A stretch of DNA of 64,000 nt from assembly GCA_902775375.1 (NCBI GenBank), contig CACYLU010000003.1, positions 62,001 to 126,000 on the forward strand, written 5' to 3'. A model generated the notes under the pieces. The model saw only the letters and a list, made by a program, of their open reading frames with translations, did no database searches and had not been told where the DNA came from. Position numbers and translations under genes: made by a program. This DNA is from an uncultured Bacteroidales bacterium (GTDB taxonomy: Bacteria; Bacteroidota; Bacteroidia; Bacteroidales; Bacteroidaceae). Below are positions 25,058 through 33,226 of this stretch, piece after piece. Positions within the stretch are counted from its first letter, which is position 1, and each line of letters opens with the position of its first letter.

Positions 25058-26086
25058 ATGAAGAATAATATGAAAATAACTCCAAATAGAAACATTAGTT
25101 TTTCATTTTACATTATTAATTCTTTGCTGCTGGCACTGTTGTTGGAAGCATGTTCTTCAGGGAATGGCAAACAACGTTATGCATGGCCGTTGGGTACTTC
25201 CAGTCCTGAGAATACCGTTACGCAAATCTTTGCAGAGAAGTTTGCTGATGAAGTCGCCAGTCTTAGTAATGGTGAAATGAGAATTCAGGTATATCCCAAC
25301 AGCGTGATAGGAGGTGACAGAGAACTGTTAGAGTCGTGTAAAGATGGAGACATTCCTTTCGTGGTGCAGAATACTGCTCCACAGGTACCTTTTATGTCAG
25401 ACATCGCAGTTTTTGATATACCTATGTTGTTTGACAGCATTCAATCAGTGCGTCGTGCTGTTGATCATCCTGCTTTCTTTAGCCGCATCAGTCAGGTGTA
25501 TCAACGTGGCGGTTATGAGTTGTTAGGCTATGCTGATCAGGGCTTTCGTGTAATGACCACTAACAGGCAAGTGCAAGGTTTGGCAGACTTTAAAGGGCAG
25601 AAGATACGCACGATGGAGAATCCCTTTCATCTAGCTTTTTGGAAAATATTAGGTGCAGCTCCTACGCCGATGACCTTTTCTGAGGTCTATATCGGTTTAC
25701 AGCAGGGCACTATTGATGCACAAGAGAATCCCTATGAGGTGATTGTTTCTAACAAGCTCTTTGAGCAGCAACGCTATGTAGTTGAAACCAATCATTTGCC
25801 GCATCTCATATCATTGATCGTTAGCGATAAGTTCATGGATAAGCTCTCTGATGCACAACAACAAATCATCCGTCAGGCAGCTGAAGTAGCAAAGACTTTT
25901 GCCCGTGAGCAGTCAGATGCCCGTATAGTTTCACGAATTGAGACCATTAAACAGAGTGGCACGCAAATCATCCGACTCGATGAAAAGACTAAGGCTGAGA
26001 TGCGTCAGCTCTCCCAGCCTTTGTATGATAGAATCCGTCATCAGGTTGATGCTCAACTAATCGAGAGCTACATATCAGACCTATAA
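25058..26086 (+). CDS. dctP: TRAP transporter substrate-binding lipoprotein (DctP type)
   Basis: Solute receptor of 342 aa. Unlike most Gram-negative DctP proteins, it seems to be a lipoprotein: a hydrophobic leader ends in LLLEACSSG (Cys ~32). The mature part shows the DctP features PNSVIGGDRELLE, the Arg-containing FRVMTTNRQVQ and KIRTMENPFHL, and GTIDAQENPYEVI, where Arg and Asn bind a carboxylate. The substrate is therefore an organic acid; linkage to YdiB suggests quinate or shikimate. It lies 17 bases after dctM and converges on the esterase gene ending at 26090. Confidence 0.88.
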   Translation: MKNNMKITPNRNISFSFYIINSLLLALLLEACSSGNGKQRYAWPLGTSSPENTVTQIFAEKFADEVASLSNGEMRIQVYPNSVIGGDRELLESCKDGDIPFVVQNTAPQVPFMSDIAVFDIPMLFDSIQSVRRAVDHPAFFSRISQVYQRGGYELLGYADQGFRVMTTNRQVQGLADFKGQKIRTMENPFHLAFWKILGAAPTPMTFSEVYIGLQQGTIDAQENPYEVIVSNKLFEQQRYVVETNHLPHLISLIVSDKFMDKLSDAQQQIIRQAAEVAKTFAREQSDARIVSRIETIKQSGTQIIRLDEKTKAEMRQLSQPLYDRIRHQVDAQLIESYISDL

Positions 26087-26089
26087 TCT

Positions 26090-27067
26090 TCAACGTCCAA
26101 AGAATTCTGGCAGTGCTGTATATAAGTAATGAGGAGCGAAAGTGCTTGACTCATGCTTGCCGCCTTCTAGTATGCTGTAATATACATTCCCTTTCTTGAA
26201 GTTATCGTCGAATAAGAATGGGGGTTGCACTTTCATAGCTTCTATTTGGGGTGTCAATGATTGCTCAGCCATATCTTCTGATCCTGTTAAGGCAAACACA
26301 AAATAATCGTTAGCCTTCCATTTATCAGTATCAATGGCATCTGCTAGAGCTTTCGCCGTAGCAGCAGGTGCTTTTGAACCTCCTAATGTCTCAGTCAGCC
26401 AGCAGTCGCCACTTAAAGGCATGAAATATTTGAAGTAGTCCATCGCTTTGGCGAATACCCACCAAGTAGTAACTCCTCCCATTGAGAAACCGCTAAATGC
26501 ACGGTGTTCGCGTGCGGCTTGCAGTCCTTGGGGTGTGATGTCTTTGGCAAAGGTACGATACTTGCCTTCAACGGCAGGCATCAGATCTTCTTTCAGCTCT
26601 CGAGGGAACAGTTGTACCAATGTACCGGCATTAGGCAGTGAGTCTTCGCGTATGTCATTGCGGTAGAATGATGGAGTAACCACAATCATTGGCTTGATGC
26701 GCTTGTCTTGTATCATGTGATCCAGATTCTTTCGGTTCAGTGATATCGAATCGTTACCACCCAGAAACTTCTCAGCCGTACTGCCACCACCATGCATGAA
26801 GTACAGTATGTCATAGCGTTGTGTACCATTCTCCTCATAGCCGTATGGCAGATACACGTAACAATATTTCGTAATTAATTCATCTGTGTCATACAGCTTG
26901 GTTTGGTATTCCATCTTTACAACTGTGCCTTGCTGTTCGGCATCTTCGTAATAGTTCTCTGGTATCAGTTTGACACTATGGTCAAGGTTTATTGCCTCTT
27001 GGCATCCGGTCATGGCAATCCCCATTGCCAGGGCCATAATTGTTTTTACTGCTTTCATTACTATCAT
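26090..27067 (-). CDS. CE1-like esterase lipoprotein
   Basis: Alpha/beta-hydrolase of 325 aa with a lipoprotein leader (GIAMTGCQE, Cys ~22). Motifs: LYFMHGGGSTAEKF oxyanion region, nucleophile elbow FSGFSMGGVTTWW (Ser ~195), and a C-terminal histidine in LEGGKHESSTF. The fold and motifs resemble the esterase modules of xylanases (XynZ, feruloyl esterases). It should act at the cell surface or in the periplasm on acyl- or feruloyl-substituted plant material. Start may be 27067 or 27058. It faces the TRAP operon tail to tail with only three bases between the genes. Confidence 0.82.
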   Translation of the reverse strand: MIVMKAVKTIMALAMGIAMTGCQEAINLDHSVKLIPENYYEDAEQQGTVVKMEYQTKLYDTDELITKYCYVYLPYGYEENGTQRYDILYFMHGGGSTAEKFLGGNDSISLNRKNLDHMIQDKRIKPMIVVTPSFYRNDIREDSLPNAGTLVQLFPRELKEDLMPAVEGKYRTFAKDITPQGLQAAREHRAFSGFSMGGVTTWWVFAKAMDYFKYFMPLSGDCWLTETLGGSKAPAATAKALADAIDTDKWKANDYFVFALTGSEDMAEQSLTPQIEAMKVQPPFLFDDNFKKGNVYYSILEGGKHESSTFAPHYLYTALPEFFGR

Positions 27068-27100
27068 TGTTTATCGTTTTTATAATTCATTTCGATAAGT

Positions 27101-28264
27101 TTATCCGATAATCCATTTGCCAACAAGAGGGATGCGTTGCATTAGTGTACTAAAGATGGCTGTGATGATGAAGGTACCAAATGCAGTGCAAATAATTTGC
27201 AAAGGTGTTGTCCAAACACCCAGTGCACCTTCGAGCCCTGTACCCAATGTAGAGCGTAACCAAGTACTCACCAATGCTAATACTATCATGTGGCATAAAT
27301 ACATACCATAGCTTGCTTTTGAAACAGGCAGCAAGATACGCTGATAAAAACGTCCCGAACACGTGCATTTACGGAAAAGCAGTATCCAACCAATGGTCAT
27401 CAGGGCCACACTTGCCGTATCATTGATCCAGGTCGTCTCCCATACAGCAGCCATCCCCATTGGGCCTTCAACGGGATATACTCCTTGCGCATCAGTTTCT
27501 ACAGCTACGATGAAGCTAATGAAGCAGATGGCAAATCCTACCAACCAAGCAGGTAATCCTACTGCTAATGTACGCTTCCATGACCACTCTCCAACGAATC
27601 TTCGTATGTAGAGTCCCAAAAGCATATAACCTAGGAATCCGCTTAGGTAATAAAATAACCCATATGCATTCCAGCTAGCCTCGCCCCATAGTGGATAGTG
27701 GGCAGGATTGGGGATGCCTAGAGGTCCATAGATGAAAGGAGGATTTCCTCCAAACCAGGCTCTAACAAAAGGCAGCAGAGAAGTAATGAAACAAAGAACG
27801 AGGTAAAACTGTAGTTCGCGTTTGCCTACTCGCTCTGCCCATGGTGACAATAGTGGCATAATGAGATAAAGACCTGCCAACATATACACAAACCAAAGAT
27901 GGCCTGCAGCATAATTGAAATTGAGTAGCAGGTTGCTTAAGTTTTCTACAGGTTCACCCCAGTAGAAAGCGTATACTAATGACCACACTATGAAAGGAAT
28001 CACCACACGCACCACTCTGCGGCGCAAGAATTCGCCGGTTGAGTAGTGCAATGGGAATTGTAAATAGCTACTGGCAACTACAAATAAAGGTACGCACGCT
28101 CGTACAAAGGTATCGAAAAATGATACCCACTTTGCATCATTTGCTGTAAGGATGCGCGCTCCGTCTCCTCCCAGGTAAAAAGGTTCTGTGCTATGGACGG
28201 TCATCACCATCAGACAGGCCATTACGCGCATCCAATCTATCCAAACTTCTCTCTTTATCTGCAT
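27101..28264 (-). CDS. Membrane acyltransferase, acyltransferase-3 family
   Basis: Integral membrane protein of 387 aa with about ten hydrophobic helices. The opening RVMACLMVMTVHSTEPF contains the Arg/His pattern (His ~21) of acyltransferase-3 (OafA/WecH) enzymes, and GHLWFVYMLAGLYL is the other family motif. Such enzymes transfer acetyl or succinyl groups to surface sugars. Gene order suggests transcription together with the downstream CE1-like esterase (33 bases apart). The acceptor cannot be named. Confidence 0.88.
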   Translation of the reverse strand: MQIKREVWIDWMRVMACLMVMTVHSTEPFYLGGDGARILTANDAKWVSFFDTFVRACVPLFVVASSYLQFPLHYSTGEFLRRRVVRVVIPFIVWSLVYAFYWGEPVENLSNLLLNFNYAAGHLWFVYMLAGLYLIMPLLSPWAERVGKRELQFYLVLCFITSLLPFVRAWFGGNPPFIYGPLGIPNPAHYPLWGEASWNAYGLFYYLSGFLGYMLLGLYIRRFVGEWSWKRTLAVGLPAWLVGFAICFISFIVAVETDAQGVYPVEGPMGMAAVWETTWINDTASVALMTIGWILLFRKCTCSGRFYQRILLPVSKASYGMYLCHMIVLALVSTWLRSTLGTGLEGALGVWTTPLQIICTAFGTFIITAIFSTLMQRIPLVGKWIIG

Positions 28265-28366
28265 TTAACTGTCTTTTGAAAAAATGGATAGCCATTTAGC
28301 AATTTGCAGTCAAAGACAATCCAATTTATGTCTTGTCCAGAATACTTATACTATTAATAATTACCT

Positions 28367-28375
28367 GCAAAGATA
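28367..28375 (-). promoter_or_regulatory. -7 promoter box for the acyltransferase-esterase pair
   Basis: Minus-strand TATCTTTGC, an exact TAnnTTTG match, 103 bases before the acyltransferase start. No -33 TTTG was found. The rest of the 28265-28636 gap is A/T-rich and shows no gene. Confidence 0.5.
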
Positions 28376-28549
28376 TAGGATAGTAATTTACTTCGGTGTT
28401 AAAGAAAGTTAATCTGCTTCACCCATCTGTCTTCGTTATTATATTTTTACCTAAAAAGTAGTAATGAGTAATTATGTTATAACCTGATGATTCAGTAATT
28501 TGGGTATTATCTTCGATAAAAGAGTTACGCCTGTTTCATGGATTATCTG

Positions 28550-28557
28550 TAATTTTG
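28550..28557 (+). promoter_or_regulatory. -7 promoter box for the flavin reductase gene
   Basis: TAATTTTG fits TAnnTTTG and lies 80 bases before the ATG at 28637. No clear -33 element at the right spacing. Confidence 0.45.
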
Positions 28558-28636
28558 TAACATGATGAGTACGCTCTGTTCAAGCGCTCACATAGAGACA
28601 TTCCTGGATAATACTATAAACTAAAATAAAAGGATT

Positions 28637-29206
28637 ATGAAACAGAACATCGGACAAAAGGTAGCGCTTTACCCTACACCCGCTACTGTCGTGGGCACTA
28701 TCGACGCAGAAGGGAAAATCAATTTCATGTTGTTGGCACATATCGGCATTGTAAGTCACAGCAAGATTCTTATTAGCATGCATAGCGTCCACCAAAGTGA
28801 CAAGGCTATACAGGCTACAAAGAAGTTCTCCATCAACATGATTGACGAGAGTTTCGTGGCACAAGCAGACTATGCTGGTACCGTGAGTGGCGCAAAAGTG
28901 GACAAGTCGGGCTTGTTTGAATATCATTTGGGCGAAGCTGGCACACCCGTTATTGAGAAATCCCCGCTGGTGATGGAGTGCGAGGTTATTGATACTTATG
29001 TGATTGATGGATTCAATAACTATATCTGCAATATTTTGAACACTTATGTTGAGGAGGAGTTGATTGACGAGAAGGGCAAGCCTGACTATGAGAAGTTGAA
29101 GCCTGTACTCTTTGAAATGCCTACTTACAAGTATCTGCGCACAGGCGAAGTGATAGGCGATTGTGTAAAGATGGGTAAGGCCTATGCAGCTGAAGCAGGT
29201 ATCTGA
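28637..29206 (+). CDS. Flavin reductase-like (flavoredoxin-type) protein
   Basis: FMN-binding split-barrel protein of 189 aa. The YPTPATVVGTIDAEGKINFM segment and the Ser/His-rich ISMHSVHQSDKAI loop match flavin reductase domain proteins of the flavoredoxin group common in anaerobes. It would carry FMN and pass electrons from NAD(P)H or ferredoxin to an unknown partner. It is a single gene just upstream of the peroxide-stress operon but separated from it by that operon's promoter and operators. Confidence 0.85.
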   Translation: MKQNIGQKVALYPTPATVVGTIDAEGKINFMLLAHIGIVSHSKILISMHSVHQSDKAIQATKKFSINMIDESFVAQADYAGTVSGAKVDKSGLFEYHLGEAGTPVIEKSPLVMECEVIDTYVIDGFNNYICNILNTYVEEELIDEKGKPDYEKLKPVLFEMPTYKYLRTGEVIGDCVKMGKAYAAEAGI

Positions 29207-29225
29207 CAAGCAATATAAATAAAGT

Positions 29226-29306
29226 ATATCGCAAGCGATTAATTGTTAAGCATTCTTAAAGTTTAAGATAAATCGCTTGCGATATTTATTTTGTCCGTAT
29301 ATTTGC
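29226..29306 (+). promoter_or_regulatory. gpx-ohrR promoter with two palindromic operators
   Basis: Two 12-bp sites, ATCGCAAGCGAT (29228-29239) and ATCGCTTGCGAT (29272-29283), are each near-perfect palindromes and together form a 15-bp perfect inverted repeat (29226-29240 and 29271-29285). The second ends 14 bases before the -7 box TATATTTGC (29298-29306), so a bound repressor would cover the -33 position. Site centres are 44 bases apart, about four helix turns. The likely ligand is the OhrR-type protein encoded at 29893. Confidence 0.75.
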
Positions 29307-29335
29307 ATCGTAAACGACATAAGTAATTAAGGAGT

Positions 29336-29881
29336 ATGACAAAGATTTATGATTTCAAAGCGCTTACGAGTAAAGGTAAGGAGATGGATTTCTCAGCGTT
29401 CCAAGGCAAGGTGTTACTGATTGTGAATACTGCCAGCAAATGTGGTTTGACACCTCAGTTTGCAGGACTTGAGGCATTGAACCTGAAGTATAAGGATCAA
29501 GGATTGGTTGTAATAGGCTTCCCTTCTGGTGATTTCGCCAACCAGGAACTGGCGGACGGATCGAAAGCAGAGGAGTTTTGCCAACTGAACTACGGTGTGA
29601 CATTCCAGATTATGAAGAAAGTGCATGTGAATGGCAACGAAGCAGAGCCTATCTTCGATTACTTGAAAGCAGAGGCTCCTGTAGAAGAAAGCAGTGGCAT
29701 TATGGGGAAGTTGGCAGCTGTAGTGTTCAAACTCATCAGTAAGAGTATGAAGAAACAAAGTGACATTAAATGGAATTTCACCAAGTTCTTGATATCAAAG
29801 GATGGTAATATTATCAAACGCTTTGCCCCTACTGTCAAGCCTGAGGATTTTGAAGATGAAATAAAATCAATGCTTGCTTAA
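29336..29881 (+). CDS. Glutathione peroxidase-family (thiol) peroxidase
   Basis: Protein of 181 aa in the glutathione-peroxidase family, probably using thioredoxin. The active-site Cys lies in NTASKCGLTP (~37) and is encoded by TGT, so it is not selenocysteine. The second block reads VIGFPSGDFANQE, where many relatives have FPCNQFG, so a usual Cys is replaced by Ser. The conserved Trp-Asn-Phe-Thr-Lys-Phe occurs near residue 143. It should reduce lipid or organic peroxides in the cytoplasm. It is first in the operon with the OhrR-like regulator. Confidence 0.9.
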   Translation: MTKIYDFKALTSKGKEMDFSAFQGKVLLIVNTASKCGLTPQFAGLEALNLKYKDQGLVVIGFPSGDFANQELADGSKAEEFCQLNYGVTFQIMKKVHVNGNEAEPIFDYLKAEAPVEESSGIMGKLAAVVFKLISKSMKKQSDIKWNFTKFLISKDGNIIKRFAPTVKPEDFEDEIKSMLA

Positions 29882-29892
29882 TATAAATCATT

Positions 29893-30342
29893 ATGCACGA
29901 AGAATTACGACTTGACAATCAGATATGTTTCCGTCTCTATACGGCGTCAAGACTCATTACGCAAGCATATACTCCAATGCTGATAGAGTTGGGTATCACC
30001 TATCCGCAATACTTGGTTCTGATGGTATTATGGGAGAAGGATGCACAGCCAGTGAATGAAATTGCTCATCGGTTGTTGCTGGAAACGAATACTGTTACTC
30101 CACTGTTGCAACGCATGGAGAAGCAGGGCATTATAATACGCAAAAGGGGCAAAGAAGACAAACGTCAGCAGATAGTATCATTGACAGAAAAAGGGAAGGC
30201 CTTGGAGGAAATGGCCTTCAGCTCTATTCCTGCTGGCATGGCTAAAAAATTGTCTGTTTGTCCTCTCCGTTTGGAGGACTATCTTCAGCTGGCTAAAGAA
30301 CTCGACACCATAATAGAATCTTTAAATAATAGAAAAGAATGA
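29893..30342 (+). CDS. ohrR: MarR-family regulator, OhrR-like organic peroxide sensor
   Basis: Winged-helix regulator of 149 aa. The opening LDNQICFRLYTASRLIT carries the single N-terminal Cys (~12) at the place of the peroxide-sensing Cys of OhrR, and ITYPQYLVLMVLWE plus the wing GKEDKRQQIVSLTEKG follow the OhrR pattern. Oxidation of that Cys would release the repressor from DNA. Target sites are probably the twin palindromes at 29228 and 29272, so it would control itself together with gpx. It starts 11 bases after gpx and overlaps doxX by four bases. Confidence 0.9.
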   Translation: MHEELRLDNQICFRLYTASRLITQAYTPMLIELGITYPQYLVLMVLWEKDAQPVNEIAHRLLLETNTVTPLLQRMEKQGIIIRKRGKEDKRQQIVSLTEKGKALEEMAFSSIPAGMAKKLSVCPLRLEDYLQLAKELDTIIESLNNRKE

Positions 30343-30767
30343 AGTACTTGAAATTATTTATCCGCCTCCTTCTGGGAGTGTTTATGACCAATGCTGGTTT
30401 TAGTCACTTGACTGTTGCCCGTCAGGAGTTTGTTGCTCAAGTGCCTACATGGCTGCAGTTCAGTGCCGGCTTTACTGACTTTGTAGTGTTGGCCTCTGGC
30501 GTTGTTGAGATTGCCCTTGGTCTTGCTATGTTGTTCCTTTGGAAAAAGAAGGCATTGGTGGGTGCCTTACTGGCTCTTTTTTATGTACTTATCTTCCCTG
30601 GCAACATTAACCAGTATGTGAACCATATTGATGCTTTCGGGCTCAATACAGATCAGGCACGTCTTATCCGCCTTTTCTTCCAGCCAGTACTCATTTTCTT
30701 GGCTTTGTGGTCAACGGGAGGTTTTAAATACTGGAAACTATGGTTGAAAGGAAAGTTAAAAGAATAA
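30339..30767 (+). CDS. DoxX-family membrane protein
   Basis: Protein of 142 aa with four hydrophobic segments. The pattern LLGVFMTNAGFSHLT, then a Gly-Val-Val-Glu-Ile-Ala-Leu-Gly-Leu helix and FPGNINQYVNHID, is that of DoxX/DUF417-like small membrane proteins. Such proteins accompany redox-stress genes in many bacteria (for example with thiosulfate or peroxide enzymes), but their reaction is not settled. The start overlaps the ohrR stop, so it belongs to the peroxide-response operon. Confidence 0.85.
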   Translation: MKYLKLFIRLLLGVFMTNAGFSHLTVARQEFVAQVPTWLQFSAGFTDFVVLASGVVEIALGLAMLFLWKKKALVGALLALFYVLIFPGNINQYVNHIDAFGLNTDQARLIRLFFQPVLIFLALWSTGGFKYWKLWLKGKLKE

Positions 30768-30789
30768 TAACCATTTAAAACTTATTATT

Positions 30790-30972
30790 ATGGCACATGT
30801 TTGTGAGAATTGCAAATTCAGAGCGAATTATGACAAGAACCCGCAGTCACTGATGGGGCGCTTTTGGCGTTGGCACATTAACTTCTGCCCTGGATGGAAA
30901 AGTTACTTTACAAGTCAGGATGAGGTAAAGAGGACAGAGTTGAGAGCAAAATATAACTTTACAAAATACTAA
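30790..30972 (+). CDS. Small cysteine-containing protein of unknown function
   Basis: Protein of 60 aa that I do not recognise by name. It has Cys-x-x-Cys at residues 5-8 (HVCENCKF), an aromatic segment GRFWRWHINFCPGWK with a third Cys and a His, and a basic tail. The spacing could bind a metal ion or form a redox centre. It lies 22 bases after doxX with no terminator between, so it is probably the last gene of the gpx-ohrR-doxX operon and may share its oxidative-stress role. Confidence 0.7.
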   Translation: MAHVCENCKFRANYDKNPQSLMGRFWRWHINFCPGWKSYFTSQDEVKRTELRAKYNFTKY

Positions 30973-31041
30973 AACTGACGGAAATAGTTGTATTAGTCAT
31001 TAATTATTAGGCGAAAAGAGAATTATCTCAGAATTAATGTG

Positions 31042-31050
31042 TAATTTTGC
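31042..31050 (+). promoter_or_regulatory. -7 promoter box for the carboxylesterase gene
   Basis: TAATTTTGC matches TAnnTTTG. It puts the transcript start near 31057, so the TTG/ATG codons at 31057-31065 cannot be the translation start and ATG 31096 is preferred. Confidence 0.55.
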
Positions 31051-31095
31051 TGCGCATTGATAATGACAACTTTATTTGATTTAATTATAAGCAAT

Positions 31096-32760
31096 ATGAA
31101 AAAACTACGTTTTACAACTGTAAGAGTGTTGATGGCTGCAATGGTGGCCATGATGATGACTGCTTGCGCTCAGCAAAAGACTGAGGTGACTTTGCAGGTG
31201 AAGACACAAGCTGGTGTGGTAGAAGGCTTTGCTGAAGATGGCGTCAAGAAATTCTTAGGCGTGCCTTTCGCTGCTGCTCCTGTTGGCGATTTGCGTTGGA
31301 AGGCTCCACAGCCTGTTGAGGCATGGGAAGGTGTGCGTGAAGCGAAGGCTTTTGGCAACGATCCTATGCAACCAAGTATTTTTGGTGACATGAACTTCCG
31401 TGGTGCTGGCCGCAGTGAAGACTGTCTGTACCTGAATATCTGGACACCTGCCAACTATACTGATGAGGCACTGCCTATCTTGATTTATTTCAATGGTGGT
31501 GGTCTGATGGCTGGTAGCGGTAGCGAGCCTCGTTATGATGGTACTGCCATTGCTCAGCTGGGCGTAATTGGTGTGACAGCCAACTATCGTGAGGGTGTGT
31601 TCGGTTTCTTCGCTCATCCTGAACTTACTGCTGAGTCTTCATATAAGGGTAGTGGAAACTATGGTTTCCTCGATCAAGTCGCTGCTATCCAGTGGGTAAA
31701 AGATAATATTGCTGCTTTCGGTGGCGATCCTAACCGTATCAATATCGTGGGTGAGTCAGCAGGCAGCTTCTCCACTTCATTATTAATGTGCTCACCATTG
31801 TCAAAGGGCAATTTGGCTGGCGTGATGGGCTCAAGTGGTGCAGAGGTCCTGCCTTACGGTGCTACTTCACAGGCTGATGCCGAAGCTGCTGGTGTGAAAT
31901 TGTTGGAGAGCAGAGGCATCGCTTCATTGGCAGAGGCTCGTGCTTTGAATGCTGATTCTTTGCAGAAACTCATTCCTCCACAGGGCATGGCAAGTGTGGT
32001 GCTTGACGGCTATTTTATGAAAGAAAGTGCCGACGATGTATTCAAGAAGGGCGAACAGGCGCAGGTGCCTCTGCTGGTAGGCTGGAACTCACAAGAGGGA
32101 ACTCCTCTTCAGGTGCTGCGTAATCAAGAGCCTACGTTGGCTAACTATAAAAAAGCCATGACGGCTACATTCGGTGATATGACCGATGAGATTTTCCAGG
32201 CTTATGGCTTGCTTACTGATGATGACTTGTTCAGCATCAAGAGCCTTAATTTGGCAGGTGATCTCTTTACTGGATTCCCCACTTGGAAATGGGCTGACTA
32301 CCATTCAAAGACTTCTAAGCAACCAGTATATCGCTACAAGTACATGCATGCTCGTCCACAGGTATCTGCCAAGATGGGCAACATGGTGGGTGCTTTGGCT
32401 GGTGGCGTTCGTGAGATGACCGATGAAGATCGTCGTCAGCAGGCCATCCGTGACAAGTTCCCAGCAGGTGCAGTTCACTCAGCTGATATCGAATATGCTA
32501 TGGGTACCCTTGCTACCAACGAGTTCTATGATTGGCAGCCTGAGGATTATGCTATCTCTAAGCTATTCCTCAATTACTATGCTAACTTCTGCAAGTATGG
32601 CAATCCTAATGGTGAGGGTCTGCCTCAGTGGACACCTATTAATGGTCAGGAAGTAGCGCCTGTAATGTATATCGATGTTGAGAGTGCAGAGAAGGCTGAT
32701 GCTGCTACTGAGAACGCTTACCGTACCCTCGAGAAGTTCTACTTGAGTCAACAGAAGTAA
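31096..32760 (+). CDS. Type-B carboxylesterase
   Basis: Alpha/beta-hydrolase of ~554 aa with a lipoprotein-type leader (MMMTACAQQ, Cys ~23). Type-B motifs: FLGVPFAAAPVGDLRWKAPQP, EDCLYLNIWTP, oxyanion loop YFNGGGLMAGSG and nucleophile elbow VGESAGSFSTS (Ser ~215). The catalytic His expected near residue ~440 should lie in the AGAVHSADIEYAMGT segment. The family cleaves short-chain and aromatic esters; the Bacteroidota relatives are often called para-nitrobenzyl esterases. It has its own promoter and terminator (32846). Confidence 0.9.
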   Translation: MKKLRFTTVRVLMAAMVAMMMTACAQQKTEVTLQVKTQAGVVEGFAEDGVKKFLGVPFAAAPVGDLRWKAPQPVEAWEGVREAKAFGNDPMQPSIFGDMNFRGAGRSEDCLYLNIWTPANYTDEALPILIYFNGGGLMAGSGSEPRYDGTAIAQLGVIGVTANYREGVFGFFAHPELTAESSYKGSGNYGFLDQVAAIQWVKDNIAAFGGDPNRINIVGESAGSFSTSLLMCSPLSKGNLAGVMGSSGAEVLPYGATSQADAEAAGVKLLESRGIASLAEARALNADSLQKLIPPQGMASVVLDGYFMKESADDVFKKGEQAQVPLLVGWNSQEGTPLQVLRNQEPTLANYKKAMTATFGDMTDEIFQAYGLLTDDDLFSIKSLNLAGDLFTGFPTWKWADYHSKTSKQPVYRYKYMHARPQVSAKMGNMVGALAGGVREMTDEDRRQQAIRDKFPAGAVHSADIEYAMGTLATNEFYDWQPEDYAISKLFLNYYANFCKYGNPNGEGLPQWTPINGQEVAPVMYIDVESAEKADAATENAYRTLEKFYLSQQK

Positions 32761-32845
32761 GACTTTACTGTCACACGACGTCATGATATCGCATTGCTGA
32801 ATAAGATCGGTTCCTGTTAAGTGTGATTGGATGAATATAAAAAGC

Positions 32846-32878
32846 AAGCTGGTCATTTGTTGGCCAGCTTCTTTTTTG
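32846..32878 (+). terminator. Carboxylesterase terminator
   Basis: AAGCTGGTCA (32846-32855) and TGGCCAGCTT (32861-32870) pair with one wobble around TTTGT, followed by CTTTTTTG. Strong intrinsic terminator 86 bases after the stop codon. The remaining bases to the tRNA promoter show no gene. Confidence 0.8.
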
Positions 32879-33074
32879 CAGAAACCAAATGTTATGATTT
32901 TTTGTTCAACCAGACGGAATATACAGTTCGCCGTCGCATCAGTTCACTTGTTGAGGCTGGGAAGCGTCAAAATATCGGGCGTCGTGCCTTGGCACTCTAT
33001 ATCCCTTGCCCTGGCTATTTTGGCAAGTGATAGTTTTTTTTGGCCTAAAGCATTGTTATTTCAAGAAAAGTGAT

Positions 33075-33083
33075 TATCTTTGC
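33075..33083 (+). promoter_or_regulatory. -7 promoter box of tRNA-Lys
   Basis: TATCTTTGC, exact TAnnTTTG match, 28 bases before the tRNA. A TTG at 33054-33056 may serve as the -33 element. Confidence 0.65.
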
Positions 33084-33110
33084 AGCCGATTTCAATCATC
33101 AACGGTGTTA

Positions 33111-33183
33111 GATCCGCTAGCTCAGCAGGTAGAGCACAACACTTTTAATGTTGGGGTCTTGGGTTCGAGCCCCAAGCGGATCA
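33111..33183 (+). tRNA. tRNA-Lys (anticodon TTT)
   Basis: Acceptor arms GATCCGC and GCGGATC pair fully, the D arm reads TAGCTCAGCAGGTAGAGC, the anticodon stem CAACA/TGTTG encloses CTTTTAA, and the T arm reads TTGGGTTCGAGCCCCAA. 73 bases with A as discriminator; CCA not encoded. Confidence 0.96.
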
Positions 33184-33193
33184 CAGAAATATC

Positions 33194-33226
33194 AAGCAGT
33201 TACCATCTTTTGGTAGCTGCTTTTTT
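33194..33226 (+). terminator. tRNA-Lys terminator
   Basis: AAGCAGTTACCA and TGGTAGCTGCTT form a 12-bp stem with one wobble around TCTTT, followed by a T-run. Confidence 0.8.

Noticed and set aside
29336-29881. Selenocysteine in the glutathione peroxidase
   Set aside because: The active-site codon is TGT (Cys), not TGA, and the frame has no internal TGA.
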